From Chloroflexota bacterium (GTDB lineage Bacteria > Chloroflexota > UBA6077 > FW602-bin22 > JACPRP01), in the NCBI GenBank assembly GCA_016189905.1, contig JACPRP010000099.1, positions 1 through 62,320 on the forward strand: 62,320 nt of DNA, written 5' to 3'. The notes beneath the pieces are model-generated. The model did no database searches, was not told the origin of the DNA, and was given only the letters and a program-made list of their open reading frames with translations. This document shows, one piece after another, positions 8,167 to 17,881 of the stretch. Numbering within the stretch: position 1 is the first letter of the stretch; each line of letters starts with the position of its first letter. The position numbers were made by a program, and so were the translations under genes.

Positions 8167-8928
8167 TTATTCAACACCGTGGAGAGGCCGATACATACGG
8201 AACTGCCGGTTTGGTGATTGGTTTGACGTGACTGGACGTTGATCGTAGATTTTGCCTTGCAACTTGCGACCTGTGGCACCTTTGTTTACTCCACCCCATT
8301 GCTTGAAAAAGAAAGGAACATTGCTCGCCTCACACTTATCTCTTAAACCAATCACCCATTCCTCGGCCACTGGTCTAGCGCCGGGGCCAGACTCGCCGCC
8401 AACAATAAGCCAGTCGATACCAGTGAGGTCAACATCGTCTATTGGCCCCAGCAGTGGTTCTACAGACAGAAACCGGACGCGAGCATCTACCCGCCGCAAA
8501 TGATCAATGCGGAAAGTATGCTGTTGATCCTCTACGGTAACCCCGACCCATACGTTGTCGGGCCAACTGATGAGTGTCCTCAACTCAAGCAATCTCGCCG
8601 ATCTTTTCGTTAGCACCTGGAATGTGTGCCAGGAAGCGCGGCGCATTGTGTTTAAGATCTTCTCAATGTAGTCAAAGGGCACGTCGTCGTGAAAAATGTC
8701 AGTCATCGAACCCACAAATACTAGAGAAGGTTTCTTCCAGCTAAGTGGAAGCTCTAACGTGTCTGGATGTAGTGTCAGTTGGAATCCGTTACGATATTTG
8801 GCTTGGCCCATCGCGCGCAAACGCAATGCCATTCGTTCAGCGTAGCAGTTCTTGCAACCAGGGCTGGCCTTGCTGCAACCGGTTATAGGATTCCACGTGA
8901 CACTTGTCCACTCAATCTTTGACCCCAT
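8167..8928 (-). CDS. Phage Gp37/Gp68-like (DUF5131) three-cysteine protein
   Basis: 253 residues from the ATG at 8928, which has AAGGG upstream. The open frame extends to 9210 but the extra N-terminus shows no conservation-like sequence. The start MGSKIEWTSVTWNPITGC followed by SPGCKNCYAE is diagnostic of the Gp37/Gp68 family. Its cysteines C18, C25 and C28 are spaced C-x6-C-x2-C, a radical-SAM-like cluster site with wider first spacing. Later motifs include VFVGSMTDIFHD, VLTKRSARL, FLSVEPLLGPI and GGESGPGARP. Family members occur in phages and mobile regions and their reaction is not established. First gene of a four-gene operon. Confidence 0.85.
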   Translation of the reverse strand: MGSKIEWTSVTWNPITGCSKASPGCKNCYAERMALRLRAMGQAKYRNGFQLTLHPDTLELPLSWKKPSLVFVGSMTDIFHDDVPFDYIEKILNTMRRASWHTFQVLTKRSARLLELRTLISWPDNVWVGVTVEDQQHTFRIDHLRRVDARVRFLSVEPLLGPIDDVDLTGIDWLIVGGESGPGARPVAEEWVIGLRDKCEASNVPFFFKQWGGVNKGATGRKLQGKIYDQRPVTSNQSPNRQFRMYRPLHGVE

Positions 8929-9497
8929 AGCGAAGAAACACCCTTGAGCAACACCGTCTCTAAGGACTAGGCATAGTTCACATTGTGCTCGCATAGATTC
9001 GTGCACTAACAACTTACGTCGGTCGGTTTGGTCAGGTGAGCGCCGGCGCAGCTTCGTCGCATTAGTGTACACTTGCTTGGCTACCAATGCAAGGGGCGAA
9101 AGCACAAATCGAAAACACAAATCAGCTAGATTTAGGCGCGATCGTAACAGAGTGCGAGAAGTGCCACCGTTAGGTGCTCGGCAAACATAAAATGCGTTCA
9201 TCGTGTTCAACGATCAAATGAATGGAGCAATTGTCTATGATCCGCCGGGACGCCTCTCGGCGGGTTACCTGCCACTCTCGCGAGACGTATTTTATAGTGA
9301 AGAATAGGCCAGTCTCAACGTCTGGTTATACTCGCGCGGAGGTAGGCCAGTCTCAACTGTACGCGCGAATTTCTGCGCCGGGAAAAAGTTAGGCCGGTCT
9401 CATTATCTGCGCCCGGCCGTTCTCATTATATTTGACTCACAGTCTCATTAACTCCGATGCGATTCTCAACATCTTTGAGACCCTACAACGGCTCCCC
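8929..9497. other. Accessory-island edge: non-coding region with IS-end-like repeats
   Basis: Holds the upstream region of the DUF5131 operon, an IR with CCGCCG/CGGCGG arms (9242-9263), the palindrome CTCTCGCGAGA near 9275-9285, and a run of five TCTCA-containing repeats up to the 3' end of gyrB. No gene is seen. Confidence 0.6.
9305..9450. repeat. Direct repeats resembling a transposon end
   Basis: TAGGCCAGTCTCA occurs at 9305-9317 and 9343-9355, and TAGGCCGGTCTCA at 9390-9402. Two degenerate copies follow (GGCCGTTCTCATTAT near 9415-9429 and CAGTCTCATTA at 9440-9450). Multiple short repeats of one sequence at a single end are typical of IS21-, Mu- and Tn7-type transposase binding sites. No transposase of those types is in the window, so this is an orphan end. 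The family assignment is inference. Confidence 0.6.
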
Positions 9498-12451
<2,954 letters not shown>

Positions 12452-12590
12452 CGCCCTGGTATTCTACCATAAAAGGCCCACTTCTTAAAATACGACTTGG
12501 CGAGCATGCCCTGCCAGGCGTGCCCCGGTTTCGATTCACAAGAATATGTGTCTCCCTGCCGAGGTGCCCCGCCCCTCCCCGGTTGGAAAA

Positions 12591-12635
12591 GGTGTTGAGG
12601 TTTTGCCCCGCGAAGCGGGGCAAAACCTCAACACC
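12591..12635. terminator. Perfect 21-bp stem hairpin with GAA loop
   Basis: GGTGTTGAGGTTTTGCCCCG opens a 21-base arm that is exactly complementary to 12615-12635, separated by a 3-base GAA loop. It sits between the divergent membrane-protein and ilvE genes. There is no U-run on either side, so it could be a REP-type hairpin rather than a terminator. A second hairpin, GCCAGCCTGC-TAT-GCAGGCTGGC, follows at 12665-12687. Confidence 0.6.
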
Positions 12636-12700
12636 ATCTATCTTTCGGGGTGGGGAGGCGATTCGCCAGCCTGCTATGCAGGCTGGCAGGCTGATTAGGG

Positions 12701-12728
12701 TTGTATTTTCCGCCGCAAGTGGTATAAT
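12701..12728 (+). promoter_or_regulatory. Sigma70-type promoter of ilvE
   Basis: TTGTAT (12701-12706) and TATAAT (12723-12728) are separated by 16 bases, and 37 bases separate the -10 from the TTG start of ilvE. Best visible promoter in the 12452-12765 gap. Confidence 0.65.
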
Positions 12729-12765
12729 TGCTGCTGAATTTCGGGCGGGGTAAGGAGGCGTGATA

Positions 12766-13689
12766 TTGTCAACGTACGCATATTTCAATGGAGAGATCGT
12801 TCCCCTGGGCGACGCGAAGATCGGCATTATGAACCATACCTTCAATTACGGCACCGGCGTGTTTGAAGGCGTCAGGGGCTACTGGAACGGGAAAGAGGAG
12901 CAGCTCTATCTTTTCAGGCTCAAGGAACACTACGAGCGCTTGCAGCGGTCCTGCCGCATCATGACAATGGCGCTGCCTTTTGACATACCGAAGCTGTGCG
13001 ACATAACGGTCGATATCACAAGGCGCAACGCCCATCGTGAGGACTGCTACGTACGGCCTCTCGCCTACAAGGATTCCGAGCTGATCGGGGTTCGGTTGCA
13101 CCAGTTGAACGACGCTTTCTTGATCTACACGGCTCCATTCGGCAAATACCTGCCGCCGGACCGTGGCATTCGCTGCTGCGTCTCGTCCTGGCGACGCATC
13201 GACGACAACGCGATTCCGGGGCGCGCGAAGGTGACCGGCCTTTACGTGAACTCCGCGCTGAGCAAGAGCGAGGCGATGCTCGACGGCTACGACGAGGCCA
13301 TCGTCCTGACGCAGAGCGGCACGGTTTCCGAAGGCAGCGCCGAGAACGTGTTTATCGTCGTCGACGGAAAATTGATCACTCCCCCAGCATCGGACAACAT
13401 CCTCGTGGGCGTGACCCGCAACACGGTCATTCAGGTGGCCAGGGAGCAGCTCGGCATCGAAACGATCGAGCGCAGCATCGGCCGCGCGGAGCTGTACTCG
13501 GCCGACGAGGTGATCCTGACAGGGTCGGCGGCCGAGGTTACGCCAGTGTCAGAGATCGACCGCCGGCCAATCGGCAGCGGTGGTGTTGGGCCGGTCGCCG
13601 CGAAGCTGCAAGAGACTTATTTGAGCATCGTCCGCGGCGAGGTGGAGATTTATCGAGAGTGGTGTACTCCTGTATACCCGAAATCGTGA
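12766..13689 (+). CDS. ilvE: Branched-chain amino acid aminotransferase (class IV)
   Basis: About 307 residues, the usual size for IlvE. The PLP lysine lies in IPGRAKVTGLYVNSAL near residue 155. The downstream GYDEAIVLTQSGTVSEGSAEN and VGVTRNTV blocks form the cofactor pocket. FNYGTGVFEGVRGY near residues 26-39 is the family's N-terminal signature. It transfers the amino group between glutamate and the 2-oxo acids of Val, Leu and Ile. A GTG at 12760 is also in frame, but AAGGAGG (12752-12758) is only one base from it and seven from the TTG at 12766, so I take TTG. A promoter lies at 12701-12728. Confidence 0.93.
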   Translation: MSTYAYFNGEIVPLGDAKIGIMNHTFNYGTGVFEGVRGYWNGKEEQLYLFRLKEHYERLQRSCRIMTMALPFDIPKLCDITVDITRRNAHREDCYVRPLAYKDSELIGVRLHQLNDAFLIYTAPFGKYLPPDRGIRCCVSSWRRIDDNAIPGRAKVTGLYVNSALSKSEAMLDGYDEAIVLTQSGTVSEGSAENVFIVVDGKLITPPASDNILVGVTRNTVIQVAREQLGIETIERSIGRAELYSADEVILTGSAAEVTPVSEIDRRPIGSGGVGPVAAKLQETYLSIVRGEVEIYREWCTPVYPKS

Positions 13690-13771
13690 GCAACACCTGC
13701 AAACGCCGGCGACCATATGGAGACCACCGCTGGTCGCCAGTCTGCTGAAAAGTCTGGGCGCTCTGGCCGTT

Positions 13772-14608
13772 TTGCTGGCGGCCGAAGCTGCGATCGCTTA
13801 TCAGTTCCTTGCGCACGACTACGACATAGGCTCTTTCATGCTGGGGGTGCTGGCGTTCCTGATCGCGTGTCAAGCCGTGATTCAGGTCTACGCCCTTTAT
13901 GCCCTCCTCCGCACGTCCTACGTCCTGGGGCCCAACAAGCTGACGATCGTCTGTGGCGCCGTGCGCTACGTCGTGGCGCTCGGAAGCATCAGCAACGTGG
14001 TGGGCTTAGGCTCCAGGACGCACTCGCTTAAATTGAGGGCGGCGTCATCACCGCTGGTCGGCTATCCCATCCGCGCCGGGCACATCGAAGGCATCGGCGA
14101 CGTGCTGCTGCTCTCCACGACTGGCTCGCTGGCCAGAATGGTCGTGATCACGGCCTCCGAGGGGATTTTCGCCGTCTCGCCGGCCAACAGAGACATGTTC
14201 ATAGAAGAGCTCAACGCCCGGCGGGGTGGCCTGCAGTTCCAGCCGGCGCCCGTGCAGAAGATTACGCCGGGGCTCGCGCGGCTCACGTTCTGGCAAGACC
14301 GGCTGGCGCAGGCGCTGTTTCTCGCGGCGCTGGTCGGCAATCTGGCGGTCTTCGCTTACGTAAGCTTTCGGTTCCCCGGCCTGCCGCCGCTCTTGCCGCT
14401 GCACTACAATTCGCTGGGAGAGATCGACTTCATCGGCACCCGCGCCGAGGCCTTCAAGATTCCGGCGATCGGCACGGCGGCGATCCTGGCGGACATAGTG
14501 GTCGGCATCGGCGTACACGCGCGCGAAAAGCTGGCAACTCGCCTGTTGCTGGGCGTGGCGATCGTGGTGCAGGCGATCCTTTTCGTGGCCGTGGTCAGGT
14601 TAATCTGA
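13772..14608 (+). CDS. Membrane protein with PH-like and DUF1648-like regions
   Basis: About 278 residues. Two N-terminal membrane segments (residues 1-45) precede a soluble part with YVLGPNKLTIVCGAVRYVVAL and IPLxxI-like turns (VALGSISNVVGLG), resembling bacterial PH-type domains. It is followed by a segment pair with LPLHYNSLGEIDFIGTRAE, which resembles DUF1648. A last hydrophobic segment ends the protein. The start is uncertain: no ATG with a ribosome site exists, the frame is open back into ilvE, and TTG at 13772 is merely the first usual start codon. Role unknown, probably envelope related. Confidence 0.7.
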   Translation: MLAAEAAIAYQFLAHDYDIGSFMLGVLAFLIACQAVIQVYALYALLRTSYVLGPNKLTIVCGAVRYVVALGSISNVVGLGSRTHSLKLRAASSPLVGYPIRAGHIEGIGDVLLLSTTGSLARMVVITASEGIFAVSPANRDMFIEELNARRGGLQFQPAPVQKITPGLARLTFWQDRLAQALFLAALVGNLAVFAYVSFRFPGLPPLLPLHYNSLGEIDFIGTRAEAFKIPAIGTAAILADIVVGIGVHAREKLATRLLLGVAIVVQAILFVAVVRLI

Positions 14609-14621
14609 TTGTTGGTTGATT

Positions 14622-16058
14622 ATGAACAGAGAGTGGCTCCGTTGGACTTCCGCTGTTCCGTACGCTACCGTGTGCGTACTTGGGCTTATAGCTCTGTACC
14701 AGATCCTGGTACCCCCGATAGTCGGCGTTGCCAACAATGGCGACTTCGAAAGGATTATGGGCAGGTTTGGTCTCTACTATCTTCCACTGGAGTACGAGGA
14801 CAAGTTTTTCGGATACATCAACGCCAAGTTCACCTTAGGACCGAGCAACGATTGGAGTGGATATTTTTCGTCGGAGATGTTGTTCATTCAGGTTGCCCTA
14901 TGGTTCAATGCCCTATTGTCTAATGACGGCCTTTTCGACATCAGGTTTCTTAGCATGGTCCACCTTCTCGCCTATTTAGTTGGTGTTGGGCTGGTCTTGT
15001 GGGCGGCAAAGCGAGCGGCGATTTATCAGCAAATAGTGCTAGCGGTGCTAATCGTTCTCGTCTTCGGAGATGTGGGCTACATTGCGTTCTTCAACTCCTT
15101 CTATAGCGAGCCGGCGTCGCTCATTTCCCTGGCGTTCGTCGTCGGCTTCGCGCTGAAAGGGGATACTCGGTTTAACGCACTGGCATTCCTTGTCGCTTCC
15201 ACATCTCTGGTGGTGGCAAAACCACAAAACAGCCTTCTGGGATTGCCTCTTGCTATATTTGCCCTGCTATCCCCTAGACTCGAAGACACGCGTCGTATCA
15301 GGCTTTTGGTAGCAACGTTGGTGCTGTTAACTGCCATTGGGCACTTTCGCTTTGGCAACCCCACGTATATGCAGGAGGCCAACGTTTACAACGCCGTTTT
15401 CCACGAGATGTTGAAGAGCTCTGACCCACAACTAGACCAGGACTTACTATCGCTGGGCCTTCCGACCGAATTTCGACAATTCGTCGGAACTTCAGCTTAT
15501 TCGTCGGGCGCACCAATCAAAGACGCGGCATTTAGATCCATTTTCTTCGGCCGTGTTGGTTTCCCTCAACTTCTTGGTTTTTACGCCACGCACCCCGATC
15601 GCTTTCTTGATTTGCTACAACGTGCGGCTGAAAGCGCTTTCACGCTTCGTTCCAGTCATCTCGGTAACTTTGAGAAGGCTAGCACGCTACCGCCAAGGTC
15701 CCAAAGCGACGTATTCAGTCTGTGGAGTAGCTTCAAGCGAGACTTTTTTCCTGGCTCTATTTGGCTGCTGTTAGGCTTTTTCATTGCCAACGTGGGCTCT
15801 ATTGTGATCAAGCTTGGCCCGAATAGGACCGATTTCGACCGTTCTGTAGCCGGTGTGCACGCGTTACTGGTAGCGATGGCGACGATGCAGTTCTTTATCG
15901 CAGTTATTGGAGAAGGTGAAATAGAGCTGGCGAAGCATCTCTTCCTTTTCCACGCCCTGCTTGACGCTTGTCTTATCATTTGCGCCTTGGACTTTGCGCG
16001 TTGCGTCGCACGCCTCGTCAAGCCTTTCGACAAACTCCGCTGGATTATTCGCTATTAA
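14622..16058 (+). CDS. Multi-pass membrane protein, probable GT-C-type glycosyltransferase
   Basis: 478 residues with about ten hydrophobic segments. The first extracellular loop carries an acidic motif, GVANNGDFERIMGRFGL, near residues 36-52, the place where GT-C enzymes hold their catalytic aspartate or glutamate. SFYSEPASLISL near 160 is a second conserved-looking loop. It resembles the WsfD-type hexose transferases of surface glycan synthesis, though I cannot test that. The ATG at 14622 is preferred over TTG at 14616. Its base composition is more AT-rich than neighbouring genes, and it abuts decayed glycan genes, suggesting a transferred polysaccharide locus. Confidence 0.72.
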   Translation: MNREWLRWTSAVPYATVCVLGLIALYQILVPPIVGVANNGDFERIMGRFGLYYLPLEYEDKFFGYINAKFTLGPSNDWSGYFSSEMLFIQVALWFNALLSNDGLFDIRFLSMVHLLAYLVGVGLVLWAAKRAAIYQQIVLAVLIVLVFGDVGYIAFFNSFYSEPASLISLAFVVGFALKGDTRFNALAFLVASTSLVVAKPQNSLLGLPLAIFALLSPRLEDTRRIRLLVATLVLLTAIGHFRFGNPTYMQEANVYNAVFHEMLKSSDPQLDQDLLSLGLPTEFRQFVGTSAYSSGAPIKDAAFRSIFFGRVGFPQLLGFYATHPDRFLDLLQRAAESAFTLRSSHLGNFEKASTLPPRSQSDVFSLWSSFKRDFFPGSIWLLLGFFIANVGSIVIKLGPNRTDFDRSVAGVHALLVAMATMQFFIAVIGEGEIELAKHLFLFHALLDACLIICALDFARCVARLVKPFDKLRWIIRY

Positions 16059-16178
16059 CACCACGGGGTACTCACGGCACTCATGCATCCCCATTGTGAC
16101 GATTGGCTTCCTGCCCGCCAGGTATTCAAACAGCTTAACCGGGGAGGTGGAACCGGCGTCTTGGCCAAGAACAGGCAC
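15864..16178 (-). pseudogene. C-terminal remnant of a glycosyltransferase
   Basis: The minus-strand frame reads STSPVKLFEYLAGRKPIVTM, ending in REYPVVLIANNPAEFVERLD. This is the donor-binding end of a GT-B glycosyltransferase (typical order: S-P-x-K-L-F-E-Y-x-A-x-x-K-P-I-V). The N-terminal two thirds are missing. Its 3' end overlaps the 3' end of the plus-strand membrane protein gene by about 195 bases. Part of a chain of glycan-gene fragments on this strand. Confidence 0.65.
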
Positions 16179-16214
16179 TCGGCAAGTTTATGAAATCCCA
16201 CTGATTCTGTGTCA

Positions 16215-16353
16215 TCTATTCCGCCGAAAGCCTGGCGCCCTCGGCAAGCGTCATAAGCCTGCCCGTCGCGCAACCCAGGTCTAACAGCGTGCCCGGTTCC
16301 AGACCCGCAAACAGCCTCAGAAGCGCCTGTTGCCAGACAAAGTCGATAGGCAT
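16215..16353 (-). pseudogene. SAM-methyltransferase fragment
   Basis: A 45-codon frame from ATG at 16353 to TAG at 16215 contains LEPGTLLDLGCATGRLM, the glycine-rich motif I of class I methyltransferases, and then stops. A complete enzyme needs about 200 residues, so this is a remnant joined between two other decayed glycan-synthesis fragments. Confidence 0.6.
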
Positions 16354-16545
16354 CCACCGTGTTGCCGGTTAGAAAGATGCTTTCAGCACCGACCCCTCAC
16401 GAAGAAGTGCGTCGACAGCGATCTTGGTAGGCGCGAAGTGGAGGCTCGCAAGCGAAGTCACTAGCCGCTGGTTCATCTCCTCTGGAAAAGGATCGTACCT
16501 GTCAGTAGTGGCGATTGTGGCAACGTTGCTCCGCGAAGATTTGGG
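16330..16545 (-). pseudogene. UDP-GlcNAc 2-epimerase (WecB-like) fragment, frameshifted
   Basis: The minus strand reads DRYDPFPEEMNQRLVTSLAS followed by LHFAPTKIAVDALLREGS, then after a frame change GAESIFLTGNTVDAYRL. This order is characteristic of the middle of WecB/MnaA (LADLHFAPT followed by VTGNTVxDA). Both flanks are lost. It shows that a UDP-sugar epimerase gene once stood here. Confidence 0.62.
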
Positions 16546-16658
16546 GACACCATACTGCTACCACTTCGTTAGCTGATTTGGTATACTCTTGTAATCTGGC
16601 TCATCGCCACAGACCAAATAAAGTTCTTCCGTCCCTGGTGGAACTAACGAGGTAGTAC

Positions 16659-17489
16659 ATGATGCCTGTGATCGATTTCCACTTCCACGCCGGCCGTGCG
16701 GACGGCTGGTATTCCTCGGTCCTGGATCTGGCGCAGGCCAGCCTCGAAGAGGAGGCCGTCGGGTTCATCAATCGCGTGTCTTCCTCGACGGAATCTCTGA
16801 TCAGCTACCTGGACGATTGCGGCATCGACTATGCCGTGGCCGTGCCCGAGCAGAGTCCCGTCACCAGCGGCGTAATCTCGAATGACGAAGTAGCCGCCCT
16901 CTGCGGCGGCCACCCGAGGCTAATTCCCTTCTGCTGCATCAATCCAGGGCTGGTGCCTAGCGCGGCCGGCGAGCTGGTTCGGTGCGTCGAAGATCTGGGC
17001 TGCCGCGGTCTGAAGCTATATCCCTGCTACCACCTTTTCTATCCCAACGACCCGCGGATATATCCTGTCTACGCCAAAGCCGAGGAGCTTGGCCTTCCCG
17101 TGATGATCCACACCGGCTCTTCGGTGTTCGGTGGGGCGCGGCTGAAGTACGGCGATCCCATCTTCGTCGACGACATCGCGACGGACTTCCCCGACCTCAA
17201 GCTGTTGATGTGCCACGGCGGTCGCGGCTTCTGGTACGAGGCGGCGTTCTTCCTGGTCCGGCTGCACCAGAATGTCTACATCGACGTCGCCGGCTTGCCG
17301 CCCCTGAAGCTGCTGGAATACTTCCCCGAACTGGAGCGCATTGCCGACAGGCTGGTGTTCGGGTCCGACTGGCCGGCGGTGCCGCAGCCGAAGCGCAACA
17401 TCGCGCAGATTCGCAGCCTGCCCATCGCCGAGGAGACCAAAGAGAAAATGCTCGGGAAGAACGCGGCCAGGCTGCTGGCAATAGAGTGA
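16659..17489 (+). CDS. Amidohydrolase 2 family metal-dependent hydrolase
   Basis: 276 residues, TIM-barrel type. DFHFHAG at 6-12 holds the first metal-binding histidines. GLKLYPCYHLFYPNDP near residue 115-131 carries the strand-4 region, MIHTGSS near 149 the third histidine, LMCHGG near 186 the fourth, and VFGSDWP near 230 the catalytic aspartate. This is the order of PF04909 enzymes (hydrolases or decarboxylases acting on small ring compounds). GAGG upstream supports the ATG. It is monocistronic, convergent with the receiver-domain gene. Substrate unknown. Confidence 0.88.
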   Translation: MMPVIDFHFHAGRADGWYSSVLDLAQASLEEEAVGFINRVSSSTESLISYLDDCGIDYAVAVPEQSPVTSGVISNDEVAALCGGHPRLIPFCCINPGLVPSAAGELVRCVEDLGCRGLKLYPCYHLFYPNDPRIYPVYAKAEELGLPVMIHTGSSVFGGARLKYGDPIFVDDIATDFPDLKLLMCHGGRGFWYEAAFFLVRLHQNVYIDVAGLPPLKLLEYFPELERIADRLVFGSDWPAVPQPKRNIAQIRSLPIAEETKEKMLGKNAARLLAIE

Positions 17490-17503
17490 GGGATTTCAGG
17501 CCC

Positions 17504-17881
17504 TCATTTGCCTTCGCTCACAGCCTGCTCGATCGCGTTGATAAACTCGTCGACCCCGCAGGGGCCGCGAATGACGTAGAGGCCCACCCTGGCGAGCTGT
17601 TTGACCAACTGTTCGACTTCAGGGGTGGGCGAGGTGCAGATCACGAGGGGCGTGACGCTCAACGTCGGATCGGTCTTGATAATCGGAATGATGTTGAGGC
17701 CGAGGGCCTCCGGCGGCCCGCTCAAGTCCATGACGACGACGTCAGGCTGTACACGCTTGATGCAGTTGAGGACCTCCGCGTCGAAGGGGCAGAGGCTTAC
17801 TTCGTAGTTCTCTGTTTCCAGGCGGTCGGCGAGCTCGTGCATCGCCGGCTCGCCGTCAACCACCGCTACCTTCGTTCCCAT
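17504..17881 (-). CDS. Degenerate receiver-domain protein
   Basis: 125 residues with the CheY fold pattern: VAVVDG at 5-10, VVVMDLSGP with candidate phospho-acceptor D52, and LVICTS at 79-84. The conserved lysine near position 105 is replaced (VIRGPCG), and only one of the two N-terminal acidic residues is present, so phosphorylation-dependent switching may be lost. I start at ATG 17881 because AGGAGG lies just before it. The longer frame has no ribosome site. It overlaps the 3' end of the glycosidase gene by 26 bases, so the three genes 21577 to 17504 form an operon. Confidence 0.82.
   Translation of the reverse strand: MGTKVAVVDGEPAMHELADRLETENYEVSLCPFDAEVLNCIKRVQPDVVVMDLSGPPEALGLNIIPIIKTDPTLSVTPLVICTSPTPEVEQLVKQLARVGLYVIRGPCGVDEFINAIEQAVSEGK

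Noticed and set aside
9305-9450. CRISPR-like repeats
   Set aside because: Repeats are only 13 bases, irregularly spaced and degenerate. They fit transposon-end binding sites better.
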